From the NCBI GenBank assembly GCA_050186725.1, contig JBFWYG010000012.1, positions 28,263 through 92,262 of the forward strand: 64,000 nucleotides of DNA. The letters run 5' to 3'. Position numbers and translations under genes: made by a program. The notes under the pieces were generated by a model. The model saw only the letters and a list, made by a program, of their open reading frames with translations, had not been told where the DNA came from and did no database searches. The first letter of the stretch is position 1. Each line of letters opens with the position of its first letter. Source of the stretch: JADJYF01 sp050186725 (GTDB taxonomy: Bacteria > Pseudomonadota > Gammaproteobacteria > Ga0077536). Of the stretch, positions 42,901 to 51,291 are shown in pieces.

Positions 42901-43559
42901 GGATGGAAGTCGGCGTCGGCCTGCACCAGCAGGCACCACTGCTCGAGGGCGGTGCGCGCGGCTTCGATCAGCGCGCCGTCTGCCGCGAGTCCGGCCCAGG
43001 CGGGATTGCGCCTCAGGGCGCCCAGGAAGCTCGCGCTGGGCGGCGCCTCGCCGGTCAGGACGGCGGCGGCCCGCGCGGTCAGGTACTCCTCGTCGTGGGC
43101 GAGCCGGGCGCCGTCACGCGCGGCGTCGCGCAGCGTGGTCGCGGCCTGCGCCAGCGCCGGACGTTCGAAGCCCTCGGCGTCGACGCCCTTGTACTTCTTG
43201 GCCAGTGGTTCGACGAACTGGTTGCGAAAGCCGAGCACGGTCTGGTCTTCGTCGCGGATCGCCTCGACCTGCGCGTTCCATTCGCCCTCGATGCGGAACA
43301 GGCGGGCAATGAAGGCGCCGAGGTGGGGCGCGGCGTCGACCAGCGTGAAGGACTGTTCTTCCGGCGTCATGCCGGCGCCCTGGCTGGCGCGGTAGGCCGC
43401 GAGCCGCGCGCCGACGCTGGGGTCGCGTGCGGCCAGGAAGGCATCGAAGGTGGCCGTCAGGCGCGCCAGCGCCTGGGGCTCGTACAGGTCCGGGTAGGTG
43501 AACCCCGGGATGCCGAGGGTGAGAGTGGCCGCGTCCAGGCCGAGGGTCATGTCGTTCAT
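39939..43559 (-). CDS. NfnAB-like single-chain Fe-S flavoprotein
   Basis: Cytoplasmic protein of 1206 residues, starting at MNDMTLGLD because upstream sequence is low in coding character. Residues 1-280 are a helical domain I do not recognise. Next come two cysteine groups for Fe-S clusters (CIYCHDRDNDTC near 286; CNDCMKGC near 361), a GltD/NfnB-like module with FAD motif VGLGPAGY (~423) and a second nucleotide site VIGGGLTAIDTATEV, then from ~900 a ferredoxin-reductase module (LMVGGGLGNAVLFSIGKAL) that ends in a PyrK/NfnA-type [2Fe-2S] site (CAQCLC plus a later Cys, ~1143). In NfnAB these modules are two subunits that bifurcate electrons between NADH, NADPH and ferredoxin. Here they are one chain in reversed order. 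Function inferred only. Confidence 0.82.
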   Translation of the reverse strand: MNDMTLGLDAATLTLGIPGFTYPDLYEPQALARLTATFDAFLAARDPSVGARLAAYRASQGAGMTPEEQSFTLVDAAPHLGAFIARLFRIEGEWNAQVEAIRDEDQTVLGFRNQFVEPLAKKYKGVDAEGFERPALAQAATTLRDAARDGARLAHDEEYLTARAAAVLTGEAPPSASFLGALRRNPAWAGLAADGALIEAARTALEQWCLLVQADADFHPAAANAWASFKQPAKTDVQHLVHHPEVDQGGYKAWVAEDAHRRRRDGFHLTDPRYGRRRVMYEVDHCIYCHDRDNDTCSKGMPNKKDGGFKTNALGVAVTGCPLGEKISEMHVVKRGGDNIGALALVVIDNPMCPGTGHRICNDCMKGCIYQKTEPVNIPQIETNVLTDVLNLPWGFEIYALLTRWNPLNVRRPQLAPYNGKKVLVVGLGPAGYTLAHYLLQEGFAVVGIDALKVEPLPSYLTGSATEPPQPIRDFATLYDDLDSRTNNGFGGVAEYGITVRWDKNFLKVIYLTLLRRRTFRAYGGVRFGGTMTLDDAWNFGFDHVALATGAGKPSIIGLKNNLIRGIRKASDFLMGLQLTGAAKLNSLANMQVRLPAGVIGGGLTAIDTATEVMAYYPRQVEKTLYRYEKLCAESNEDAVRAKYDAEELGILDEFLAHGRAVRAERERAEKAGELPDFAPLVKSWGGVTLFYRKSLNDSPAYRQNHEEVNEALQEGIYIATGMNPEEAFADDFGALKAVRFSRGKGEADIELPLRALFVAAGTSPNIIYEQEHPGTFDLDGKFFRRYEPKDGKLVPAEGVLTPKLASPSPFTSYERDGRFVTFYGDNHPVYAGNVVKAMASAKDGYPYIVELFKDEVAKLNPDDQPLREVDLRRFVQRLDESLLATVVAVNRLTPTIIEVVAHAPAAAAKFEPGQFYRVQNPEAFAPRVEYTVLAPEGLALTGAWVDKDQGLVSLIALEMGASSRLLQRCRPGDPLVVMGVTGAPTHIPKNGRVLMVGGGLGNAVLFSIGKALRAAGNQVLYFAGYKKPIDVFKLDDIEAAADVVVWAVDPGPNVEAIAPRRAQDKTFVGNVVQAMVAYAEGQLGEVTLPLNSMEEVIVIGSDMMMAAVKRARREVLAPYLKPEHVAIGSINSPMQCMMKGVCAQCLCKHIDPVTGEESFVYSCYNQDQPLDAVDFPNLRARLRQNTVQEKLSNLWLDHLLDSGTA

Positions 43560-43690
43560 CAAACAGTGCGCCCGCTGGGTTGGAAGGTTGGAAAAGCGAA
43601 CCCGGCACAATACGGCAGCGTATGGCTGGGTGCAATCTGAAATCGCGTGCCTATGTCTCCGTTGCGGGCCCGTGGCGCCGACGCGCTCCG

Positions 43691-44524
43691 TCAGGGATAG
43701 ACCACCAGCGTGCGCACTTCGATGCTCTCGCGCGGCGTACTGCCCGGTGTGGCGGCCGGGCTGCGGAAGCCGGTGTGGGGCGTGTAGCACGCGACGCCGG
43801 GCGCCGAGTCCCAGTTCTTCAACAGCAGCACTTCGTCCGGCCGCATGGACGAGGCATAGAACCAGCGATGGCCGGGATTATGCCGCACCGAGTAGATCTC
43901 GCCGCTGTGCCGCGGATGCTCGAGGTCGTCCTCGCCGAAGTGGTGGATGTCGGTCGGCACGAAGTCGGTGGGCTCGGTGCTGCGCGCGTCGCAGACCGCG
44001 AGCGGCACGTCCTGCACCGGCCCGACGATGGGGCGCCAGACGTTGATCAGCGCCTTGCGCCGGTCGGCGTAGGCCGGTCGCCCGGCATCGGCCAGGATCT
44101 CGGCCGCGCGCCGTGGACCGGAGCCGGGCGTGTAGTCGTTGTGGGCCGCGTCCACCGGCGCCCGCACGCCGGGCTGGCCGCGCGCCGCGCGCACCGCGCT
44201 GCGCTGATTGTGATCGAAGACCACCACGTCGAGCGCGCCGAGCGTGCGCGCCAGCCAGGCCGCGACCTCCGGGTAGTAGACGTCGCGCACCTCGCGCTCG
44301 TCGTAGAAGTCGCGCACGGCCGAAGGCGCCGTCAGCAGCGCGTAGCCGGCCTCGTCGACGTCCGGCGGCGTCGTCAGCGTTCGGCAGTCGGTGATGACGC
44401 ACTGCTGGTAGATCTGCGGCGGACGCACCAGTGCCCGGCCGGAGTTGGGCGGATAGATGAGGTGCTGGGCGCGTGGCGCGCCGGGCTCGAGGTAGGCGAT
44501 GGCGGCGGTGATGGTATCGGTCAT
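43691..44524 (-). CDS. CmcJ/NvfI-family oxygenase
   Basis: Protein of 277 residues of the CmcJ/AsaB-like non-haem oxygenase family. ATG 44524 has GGAG 6 bases upstream; a GTG nine codons earlier overlaps the hydrolase stop. Family pattern: AHNDYTPGSGPRRAAEIL, ALINVWRPIVGPVQDVPLAVCDA, then IYSVRHNPGHRWFYASSMRPDEVLLLKNWDS in pieces. His/Asp of AHNDYT and a late His are the probable iron ligands. Members act in cephamycin and fungal meroterpenoid pathways. It closes an alcohol dehydrogenase-hydrolase-CmcJ operon. Confidence 0.85.
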   Translation of the reverse strand: MTDTITAAIAYLEPGAPRAQHLIYPPNSGRALVRPPQIYQQCVITDCRTLTTPPDVDEAGYALLTAPSAVRDFYDEREVRDVYYPEVAAWLARTLGALDVVVFDHNQRSAVRAARGQPGVRAPVDAAHNDYTPGSGPRRAAEILADAGRPAYADRRKALINVWRPIVGPVQDVPLAVCDARSTEPTDFVPTDIHHFGEDDLEHPRHSGEIYSVRHNPGHRWFYASSMRPDEVLLLKNWDSAPGVACYTPHTGFRSPAATPGSTPRESIEVRTLVVYP

Positions 44525-44547
44525 GGCGGGCTCCGCGCGGGTCGCGC

Positions 44548-45441
44548 TCACAGGTGCTCTAAGAACCAGTCGCGGGCGGCGGCGCTGGCCCGCGGAAAGT
44601 CCTCGAGGTAGGGACGATAGTGATGGCCGGGGATCAGTTCCAGCCGCTTCGGCGCACGCGCGAGCTCAAAGGCTTCAAGCGCCAGCGCGGTCGGGGTGAT
44701 GTCGTCCGCGCTGGCTGCGATGAGCATGAGCGGCGTGGGCGCGATACGCGAAACGAAGGCCAGCGCGTCGTATTCCAGGCGCCGTTCCAGCGAGCGCAGC
44801 GTGACCGCGTTGGTCCAGCGTGCCCGGCCGGTCTCGACGTAGTGATTGAACCACGCCCAGCTGCGCCGCCCGGGCGAGTCGGGCGGCTTGCCCGGATCGT
44901 CGCTGCACACGTCGGTCAGGCTCGGCGCCGCGCCGGCGGCGATGGCGCGCCGCTCGGCGTCGAGGCGCGCGTGGAAGGCCGCGTGCTCGGCGAGCGGCAT
45001 GACGAGATCGAGGGTGCGCAGGCCATGCAGGTATGGCACCTGCGCAACCACGCACTTCACGCGTCGATCGAGCGCCGCGGTGATGAGCGCGAGTCCACCC
45101 GAATAGCTCGTGCCCCACAGGCCGATGCGTTCGGGATCGATACCGGCCAGGCCGCGCGCGAAGGTGATGGCGTGCGTCTGGTCGCGGCGCTGCGCGACCG
45201 GATCGATGTCCTGCCGCGGCAGACCGTCGCTCGCGCCGAGATTGCGGTTGTCGTAGACCAGCACGGCGAGCCCGGCGGCGCTGAACGCCTCGGCATAGTC
45301 GTCGAGCCCCATTTCCTTGACCGCCGAGAAGCCGTGGCTCATCACCACCAGCGGATGCGGGCCTCGACCCGCGGGCGTGTACAGCCAGCCGCGCAGGCAT
45401 ACGCCGTCGGCGTCGAACTCGATGTCGGCCCGCGCCCTCAT
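44548..45441 (-). CDS. alpha/beta hydrolase (dienelactone-hydrolase/acetyl-xylan-esterase-like)
   Basis: Hydrolase of 297 residues with oxyanion motif SHGFSAVKEMGLDDYAE, nucleophile GTSYSGG and late His in PGHHYRPY. The N-terminal 'LRGWLYTP' strand places it with the YcjY/DLH-like group. Substrate unknown. The gene starts 13 bases after the alcohol dehydrogenase stop. Confidence 0.88.
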   Translation of the reverse strand: MRARADIEFDADGVCLRGWLYTPAGRGPHPLVVMSHGFSAVKEMGLDDYAEAFSAAGLAVLVYDNRNLGASDGLPRQDIDPVAQRRDQTHAITFARGLAGIDPERIGLWGTSYSGGLALITAALDRRVKCVVAQVPYLHGLRTLDLVMPLAEHAAFHARLDAERRAIAAGAAPSLTDVCSDDPGKPPDSPGRRSWAWFNHYVETGRARWTNAVTLRSLERRLEYDALAFVSRIAPTPLMLIAASADDITPTALALEAFELARAPKRLELIPGHHYRPYLEDFPRASAAARDWFLEHL

Positions 45442-45454
45442 CCCGGCCCGCGCT

Positions 45455-46528
45455 TCACGGCACGATGGCGACCTTCAGCACGCCGTCGCGCTGGTTGGCG
45501 AACAACTCATAGGCGCTCTCGATCTCGTCCAGCTTGTAGCGGTGCGTGACCAGCGGCCGGGTGTCGACACGTCCGGACGCGATCACATCCATCAGTCGGC
45601 GCATGCGTTCCTTGCCGCCGGGACAGAGTGTGGTGCGGATGGTCTGGTCGCCGAGCCCGGCCAGGAAGGCATCGAGCGGAATGCTGAGATCGCTGGAATA
45701 CACGCCCAGGGACGACAGCGTGCCGCCCGGGCGCAGCACGCGCAGTGCGCCTTCGAAAGTCTGCTGGCGACCGAGCGCCTCGATGGCGACGTCCACGCCA
45801 CGTCCCGCCGTCAAGCGCAGGATCTCCGCAACCGGATCGACACTCGAGAAATCGACCACGTGATCGGCGCCCATGCGTCGCGCCATCGCCTGGCGCGCGG
45901 GCACGCTCTCCACCGCGATGATGGTGGTCGCGCCCATGAGCCGCGCGCCGGCGGTTGCGCACAGTCCTATGGGGCCCTGCGCGAACACCGCCACCGTGTC
46001 GCCGATGCGGATTGCGCCGCTCTCCGCGCCGGCGAAGCCGGTCGACATGATGTCGGGACACATCAGGACTTGTTCGTCGCTGAGCCCGTCGGGCACCGCG
46101 GCGAGATTCGCCATCGCGTCCGGCACGCGGAGGTATTCCGCCTGGCTGCCGTCGATGGTGTTGCCGAACTTCCAGCCGCCGAGCGCGCGCCAGCCGTGCG
46201 CGCTGTCCGGGCCGTCCTGCGCGTGCACGCCGCACAACGCGGCGTTGCTGTGCCCGGACGTGCAGATGGCGCCGGCGATCACTCGCTGTCCTTCGCGAAA
46301 GCCGCGCACGTCGGCGCCGAGTTTCTCGATCACGCCGACCGGCTCGTGGCCCACGGTGAGACCGCGCGCGACCGGGTACTCACCTTTCAGGATGTGCACG
46401 TCGGTGCCGCAGATGGTGGTGGTGGTGATGCGCAGCAGCGCATCGTTGCGGCCGATGTCCGGCACCGGCTTGTCTTCGAGCACGATGCGTCCGGGTTCGA
46501 CGAAGACCGCGGCTTTCATCTTGGCCAT
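45455..46528 (-). CDS. zinc-dependent secondary-alcohol dehydrogenase-like (MDR) enzyme
   Basis: Medium-chain dehydrogenase of 357 residues. Catalytic zinc ligands can be set at Cys40 (TICGTDVH), His61-Glu62 (GHEP) and Asp159 (CPDIMSTG); Asp as third ligand is the mark of the T. brockii/isopropanol dehydrogenase branch. The four-cysteine structural zinc loop is missing, leaving only Cys89 and Cys99, as in that branch. The Rossmann motif has drifted to AQGPIGL. It would oxidise a secondary alcohol or reduce a ketone with NAD(P). First gene of a three-gene operon. Confidence 0.9.
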   Translation of the reverse strand: MAKMKAAVFVEPGRIVLEDKPVPDIGRNDALLRITTTTICGTDVHILKGEYPVARGLTVGHEPVGVIEKLGADVRGFREGQRVIAGAICTSGHSNAALCGVHAQDGPDSAHGWRALGGWKFGNTIDGSQAEYLRVPDAMANLAAVPDGLSDEQVLMCPDIMSTGFAGAESGAIRIGDTVAVFAQGPIGLCATAGARLMGATTIIAVESVPARQAMARRMGADHVVDFSSVDPVAEILRLTAGRGVDVAIEALGRQQTFEGALRVLRPGGTLSSLGVYSSDLSIPLDAFLAGLGDQTIRTTLCPGGKERMRRLMDVIASGRVDTRPLVTHRYKLDEIESAYELFANQRDGVLKVAIVP

Positions 46529-46654
46529 GGGCAGGCTCCTGTGCAGGTCGGCGACAAGTTGTCTCGAGCGGCGAAATGGTGTCAGTTAGGCGCCGCCGAT
46601 GGCGGCGGCCCGACACCCTGCCGTCTTTGTACTATTTCACGAGGAGCATGGCCA

Positions 46655-47080
46655 ATGAGCGAGACGATCACCGGTGGATGCCTGTGCGGCGCGGTGCGCT
46701 ATCGCTGCACTGCGGCACCGAACAATGTCGGCCTGTGCCAGTGCGAGCGCTGTCAGCGCCAGTCGGGCTCGGCCTTCCTGATGGCGACGGTGTTCGCGCG
46801 CGAGGCGGTCGTGTTCGAGCGCGGCGAACTGAACGTGTTTGCCGCCTACGATGGCGACGGCCAGGGCCTCTACCGGCACTTCTGCCCGACCTGCGGCTCG
46901 GCGGTGATGATCACGCTCGATCGCTATCCCGAGATCCGCTCGATCATGGGCGGCACGCTGGACGACAAGTCGTGGCTCAGACCGACCTACAGCCTGTGGA
47001 CCTCGAGCGGCCAGCCCTGGCTGGTGCTGCCGGCGGGCATTCGTCTGCATCCGGACTACCCGGATGGGGCGGTGGCGTGA
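46655..47080 (+). CDS. GFA-family zinc protein (second copy)
   Basis: Protein of 141 residues, with GAGGAG 8 bases upstream of the ATG. Zinc cysteines: GGCLCGAV, LCQCERCQRQSGS and FCPTCGSAV. It is nearer to the usual GFA consensus than the copy at 32.8 kb, with which it shares the fold but limited sequence. It is divergent from the alcohol dehydrogenase operon; a link with aldehyde or thiol adducts is possible but unproven. Its stop lies 10 bases from the convergent end of the hyf-like operon. Confidence 0.9.
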   Translation: MSETITGGCLCGAVRYRCTAAPNNVGLCQCERCQRQSGSAFLMATVFAREAVVFERGELNVFAAYDGDGQGLYRHFCPTCGSAVMITLDRYPEIRSIMGGTLDDKSWLRPTYSLWTSSGQPWLVLPAGIRLHPDYPDGAVA

Positions 47081-47090
47081 ACAGTCCGAT

Positions 47091-47618
47091 TCAGCGCGCC
47101 GCGCGCGCCGGCACGCGCCGCACCGCGGTCAGGATGCCCTTCAGGATCTCGATGGGCGGCGGCGGACAGCCGGGGATGGTGACGTCCACCGGCAGCACGT
47201 TCGCCACGCGTCCGCGGCAGGCGTAGCTCTCGCCGAAGATGCCGCCGTCGCAGGCGCAGTCACCGACCGCCACCACCAGCTTGGGTTCGGGCGTGGCATC
47301 AAAGGTACGCCGCAGCGCGACTTCCATGTTGCGCGCAACCGGGCCCGTGACCAGCAGCAGGTCGGCGTGGCGCGGGCTCGCGACGAAATGGATGCCGAGC
47401 CCTTCGAGGTTGTAGTAGGGATTGTTGAGCGCGTGGATCTCGAGCTCGCAGCCGTTGCAGGAGCCGGCGTCCACTTCGCGGATCGCGAGGGCGCGGCCGA
47501 GGTGCGCGAGGATGGCGCGCTGAATGCGTTCGCCGTCGTCTTCGAGCGCGAGGCCCTCGGTGGGCGGCGCCTCGCTCACCACGCCGGTGCGCAGGATCTG
47601 GCGAAGAATGCGCAGCAT
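47091..47618 (-). CDS. HyfI/NuoB-like Fe-S subunit
   Basis: Subunit of 175 residues homologous to HyfI/HycG and complex-I NuoB. All four ligands for the proximal (N2-type) 4Fe-4S cluster are present: SCNGCE (two Cys), VGDCACDGG and PGCPPPP. It would pass electrons to the large subunit at the membrane surface. The ATG overlaps the stop of the large-subunit gene (ATGA). Last gene of the operon. Confidence 0.92.
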   Translation of the reverse strand: MLRILRQILRTGVVSEAPPTEGLALEDDGERIQRAILAHLGRALAIREVDAGSCNGCELEIHALNNPYYNLEGLGIHFVASPRHADLLLVTGPVARNMEVALRRTFDATPEPKLVVAVGDCACDGGIFGESYACRGRVANVLPVDVTIPGCPPPPIEILKGILTAVRRVPARAAR

Positions 47619-49171
47619 CAGAGATCGACCCCCGCGTAGCTCAAGTTGAAGGACTTATTGATCAGCGGAAAGTCCGGCACGATGTTGCCCATCACCGCGT
47701 GTTCCAGCAGCGGCCAGTTGTGCCATGACGGGTCGTGGCAATGGCAGCGACGGAGCGCGCCGGCGTCATCCAGTTCCAGCGCCACCAGCACCTCCCCACG
47801 CCAGCCTTCGATCCAGCCGAGTCCCTCGGCGCGTCCCGCGCGTGGTGTAAGTGGAACGTGACTCGGGCCGTCCGGCAGGCCGGCTAGCAAGGCATCGAGC
47901 AGGCGCAGCGACTCCGTGAGTTCCGCGAAGCGCACCGCGACCCGGGCCGCGACGTCGCCATTGCGCTCGGCCGCGACTTGCACGCCGAGCGCCGCATAGG
48001 CCGGCGAGGGATGCCAGGCGCGCAGGTCCACCGCGTGGCCGCTCGCGCGCACGGCGAGGCCGGTCAGGCCGAGCGCGCCGGCGAGCGCAGGCGTGACGCG
48101 CCCGGTGGTCACGAAGCGATCCTGCAGGCCGGCGTGGCTTGAGTAGATGTCGGCGAGCGGCGCGAGCGCATCGCGCAGCGCCGCGTGCTGCGCCGGCAGC
48201 GCCGCGAGCAGGGAGGCCTCGGGCTCGCGCGCCACGCCGCCCGGCACGACGAAATCCATCAGCAGGCGATGACCGCTGAGCGCGGCGTTGACCCTGATCC
48301 AGTCTTCCTTCAGGCGCGAGAACTGCGCGAGACCGAAGCCGAGCGCGGCGTCGTTGCCGAGCGCGCCGAGGTCGCCCAGGTGATTGGCGACTCGCTCGCG
48401 CTCCAGCGCCAGCGCGCGCAGCCACTCGGCGCGCGGCGGCGCGGGTTGCTGCCACGCGCTTTCCAGCGCCATGCAGTAGGCGTATGAATAGGCCACCGTG
48501 CTGTCCCCGGAGACGCGGCCGGCGAGGCGATGGGCGTCCAGCGGCGCGAGCGTCTCGAAGCGTGCCGCGATGCCCTTGTGCTTGTAGCCGAGCCGCTCTT
48601 CGAGGCGCAGCACTTTCTCGCCCACCACCGAGAAGCGGAAATGCCCAGGCTCGATGATGCCGGCGTGCACGGGGCCGACCGCGATCTCGTGCACGCCTTC
48701 GCCGCGCACCTGCGTGAACGCGTAGGCTTCACCGCCCGGATCGTCCACGCCCGCGTCGGCGCGCGCGTCGTGGCGCAGCGGATGCAGATCCAACGGCCAG
48801 TGGCCGTGCTGCAGCCAGGGACGCGTGTCCTCCGCGCCCAGCGCGTCCAGCCCGTGCAGGTCGCGCATCATGCGCTGCAGGCGGTTGGCGGCGGGAAACA
48901 GTGCGGCGAGATCCGGGTAGCCCTGCTGGTCGGCAGCCAGGGGCAGGCTGACCCACAGGAGACCCTCGGCCAGCGCATAGGCGGCATTCACCGCGTAGCC
49001 TTCGCCCAACGGTCGCCGATCGCTCGCCCATAGCGACACCAGCCGGCCGCCGGTCGCCACCACGTCGCGCGCGAGCACCGACCACGCGTCGCGACTGCCG
49101 TGCGCGCGGAAGCGCGGCGGCTCCGCCGCCAGCGGCGCGACCTCTAGATGCAGCCCGCGCAGCGTGCCCAT
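47618..49171 (-). CDS. HyfG-like large subunit lacking NiFe cysteines
   Basis: Subunit of 517 residues with a short NuoC-like N-terminus and a NuoD/HycE-like body (VGPVHAGIIEPGHFRF, LGYKHKGI). In NiFe hydrogenases the metal is held by RxCGxC near this point and DPCxxC near the C-terminus. Here the first motif reads GRVSGDSTVAYSYAY and the second HDPSWHNWPLLEHA, so all four cysteines are absent; the nearby CHC does not have the spacing. The protein ends in NKSFNLSYAGVDL with no peptide for a maturation protease. It therefore cannot bind Ni-Fe in the known way and belongs with Ehr-type or similar complexes. Confidence 0.92.
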   Translation of the reverse strand: MGTLRGLHLEVAPLAAEPPRFRAHGSRDAWSVLARDVVATGGRLVSLWASDRRPLGEGYAVNAAYALAEGLLWVSLPLAADQQGYPDLAALFPAANRLQRMMRDLHGLDALGAEDTRPWLQHGHWPLDLHPLRHDARADAGVDDPGGEAYAFTQVRGEGVHEIAVGPVHAGIIEPGHFRFSVVGEKVLRLEERLGYKHKGIAARFETLAPLDAHRLAGRVSGDSTVAYSYAYCMALESAWQQPAPPRAEWLRALALERERVANHLGDLGALGNDAALGFGLAQFSRLKEDWIRVNAALSGHRLLMDFVVPGGVAREPEASLLAALPAQHAALRDALAPLADIYSSHAGLQDRFVTTGRVTPALAGALGLTGLAVRASGHAVDLRAWHPSPAYAALGVQVAAERNGDVAARVAVRFAELTESLRLLDALLAGLPDGPSHVPLTPRAGRAEGLGWIEGWRGEVLVALELDDAGALRRCHCHDPSWHNWPLLEHAVMGNIVPDFPLINKSFNLSYAGVDL

Positions 49172-49174
49172 GGT

Positions 49175-50629
49175 TCAGCGCGCCAGCACGTCGGCCGCCG
49201 CGTGCAGCCAGTCGGCCGCGCCGCGCGGCAGGTAGAGGCCCGCGAGCAGCGCGAGCCCGAGGTGCGCGATGAGCGGCAGGCGCGCGCGATCGCGCGCGGC
49301 AGGCGCATGACTCGCGTCGCCGAACACCATGGCCTGCACGCGCGCGAGCAGCGTCGCGAACGCGACCGCGAGGCCGAGCAGGAGCAGCGCCGCGGCCCAC
49401 GGCAGTGCGCGCACGGTGGTCGTGAGCAGCAGGAACTCGGCGGTGAACACGCCGAAGGGCGGCATGCCGGCGATGGCCAGCGTGCCCAGCACCAGCCCCC
49501 AGCCGAGCAGGGGATCGATGCGCACCAGCCCGCGCATGTCCGCCATGGTCTGCGTGCCGCAGGACTGCGCGGCGTGGCCGACGCAGAAGAAGATCGCCGA
49601 CTTGACCAGCGCATGCATGCTCATGTGCAGCAGCGCGGCGAAGTTGGCGAGCGGCACGCCGAGTCCGAAGGCGAAGGTCATGAGACCCATGTGTTCGATC
49701 GATGAATAGCCGAACATGCGCTTGGCGTCGCGCTGGCGCGCCAGCATGAAGGCCGCGACCAGCACCGTGAGGAGCCCGAAGCCAAGCATGAGATGCCCGG
49801 CCAGCGGCGTGCCGAGCGCGCCGTCCACCAGCACCTTGCAGCGGAGTACGGCGTACAGCGCGACGTTGAGCAACAGGCCGGACAGCACCGCCGAGATCGG
49901 CGTCGGGCCCTCGGCGTGCGCGTCGGGCAGCCAGCTGTGTACCGGCACCAGGCCCACCTTGGTGCCGTAGCCGAGCAGCAGGAAGGCGAAGGCGAGGCCG
50001 ACGATGCGCGGGTCGAGCGCGCCCTTGACCGCGTTCAGCTGCGTCCACATGAGCGCGCCGCCTTCCATGCCCACCACCTTCTCCGCGGCCATGTACAAGA
50101 GCACGGTGCCGAGCAGCGCCTGCGCCACCCCCACGCCGCACAGGATGAAATACTTCCAGGCGGCCTCCAGGCTCGCCGGCGTGCGATACACGCTGACCAG
50201 GAGTGCCGTGGCCAGCGTCGCCGCCTCCATCGCCACCCACAGAAGGCCCAGGTTGTCGGTGGTCAGCGCCACCAGCATGGTGAACAGGAACAGCTGGTAC
50301 ATCGCGTGGTAGAGCCGCCGCCGCGGCGCGGTCATGCGTCCGTTCGCCTGTTCGCGCGCGAGGTAGGGACCGGAGTAGAGCGCGGTGGTGAGCGCGACGA
50401 AGCTGGTCAGCACCACCAGGCAGGCGCTGAGCGCGTCGACATGGAACTGCGCGCCGAGCGCGAAGGTTGGGCCGTTCGCCAGCACCTCCCGCGCGAGAGC
50501 GCCGGCGGCCACCAGTCCCGCCAGGCTGAAGGCGACGTTCAATGCGGAGGCGCGCGCATGGTGGCCGTAGAGCGCGAGCATGAGCGCGCCGGCGAGCGGC
50601 AGACCCAAGAGCCAGAGGAGCGCGGCCAT
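49175..50629 (-). CDS. HyfF-like proton-pumping antiporter subunit
   Basis: Membrane subunit of 484 residues, related to NuoN/NuoM. Residues for ion transfer are conserved: Glu in WVAMEAATLATALL, Lys in GYGTKVGLVPVHSWLPDAHA, and Lys in HALVKSAIFF. About 14 helices are predicted. The start is 2 bases after the HyfE-like stop, and it is followed 3 bases on by the large-subunit gene. Confidence 0.92.
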   Translation of the reverse strand: MAALLWLLGLPLAGALMLALYGHHARASALNVAFSLAGLVAAGALAREVLANGPTFALGAQFHVDALSACLVVLTSFVALTTALYSGPYLAREQANGRMTAPRRRLYHAMYQLFLFTMLVALTTDNLGLLWVAMEAATLATALLVSVYRTPASLEAAWKYFILCGVGVAQALLGTVLLYMAAEKVVGMEGGALMWTQLNAVKGALDPRIVGLAFAFLLLGYGTKVGLVPVHSWLPDAHAEGPTPISAVLSGLLLNVALYAVLRCKVLVDGALGTPLAGHLMLGFGLLTVLVAAFMLARQRDAKRMFGYSSIEHMGLMTFAFGLGVPLANFAALLHMSMHALVKSAIFFCVGHAAQSCGTQTMADMRGLVRIDPLLGWGLVLGTLAIAGMPPFGVFTAEFLLLTTTVRALPWAAALLLLGLAVAFATLLARVQAMVFGDASHAPAARDRARLPLIAHLGLALLAGLYLPRGAADWLHAAADVLAR

Positions 50630-50631
50630 GC

Positions 50632-51291
50632 TCAGTCGCCCTTCAGCTTTTCCAGCTGGCGAATGTCCAGGCTGTCGAACTGCGCGCGGATCTGGAACAT
50701 GAACACGCCGAGGATGAGCAGGCCGACCAGCACGTCGAGCGCGATGCCGAGCTCGACCACCATGGGCATGCCGTAGGTCGCGGCGGTGGCGGCGAAGAAC
50801 AGGCCGTTCTCCATCGACAGGAAACCGATCACCTGCGGTACCGCCTTGGCGCGGGTGATCATCATCATGAAAGACAGCAGCACGCAGGCCAGCGCGATGC
50901 CGAGCGTGCCGGGCGCGATTGCTGCGCTGAGCCGCGCGATGGGTAGCGTGAGGTTGAAGGCGAACACCACCAGCACGATGCCGATGATCATCATGGTCGG
51001 GATGTTGATCAGCGTCTCGACGTCCCAGCGCACGTTCAGCCGGTTCACCGCCCGGTGCAGCAGCAGCGGGATCAGCACCACCTTGAGCGCGAGCGTCAGT
51101 GCGGCCGAGCCGTAGAGATGGGGTTGACCGGACACCCAGGCCACCACGCAGGCGGCCACCACCAGGGTCAGGCCCTGCAGCGTGTAGAGGTGAATGAGGG
51201 TGACGATGCGCCGCTGCGAGATCATCACGAAGGTCACCATCAGCAGCACGGCGGCGCACAGGTTGACCAGCTGGGTGGCGAAGGCGCTCAT
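50632..51291 (-). CDS. HyfE-like membrane subunit
   Basis: Protein of 219 residues with six to seven helices; the ATG overlaps the HyfC-like stop. The N-terminal half (LVNLCAAVLLMVTFVMIS) and the C-terminal half with GFLSMENGLFFAA are typical of HyfE, whose C-terminal part corresponds to NuoK, including the Glu in SMENG used for proton transfer. It ends in a charged tail (DIRQLEKLKGD). Confidence 0.9.
   Translation of the reverse strand: MSAFATQLVNLCAAVLLMVTFVMISQRRIVTLIHLYTLQGLTLVVAACVVAWVSGQPHLYGSAALTLALKVVLIPLLLHRAVNRLNVRWDVETLINIPTMMIIGIVLVVFAFNLTLPIARLSAAIAPGTLGIALACVLLSFMMMITRAKAVPQVIGFLSMENGLFFAATAATYGMPMVVELGIALDVLVGLLILGVFMFQIRAQFDSLDIRQLEKLKGD

Noticed and set aside
41241..43640. 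Open frame of 799 codons on the plus strand antisense to the NfnAB-like gene
   Set aside because: Long antisense frames are expected opposite GC-rich genes with G/C third positions. The translation lacks recognisable domains, while the minus strand has clear Fe-S and FAD motifs.
47618..49171. Functional NiFe hydrogenase large subunit
   Set aside because: Neither RxCGxC nor DPCxxC is present; the residues at those places are Ser/Asp and Ser/Trp/His.
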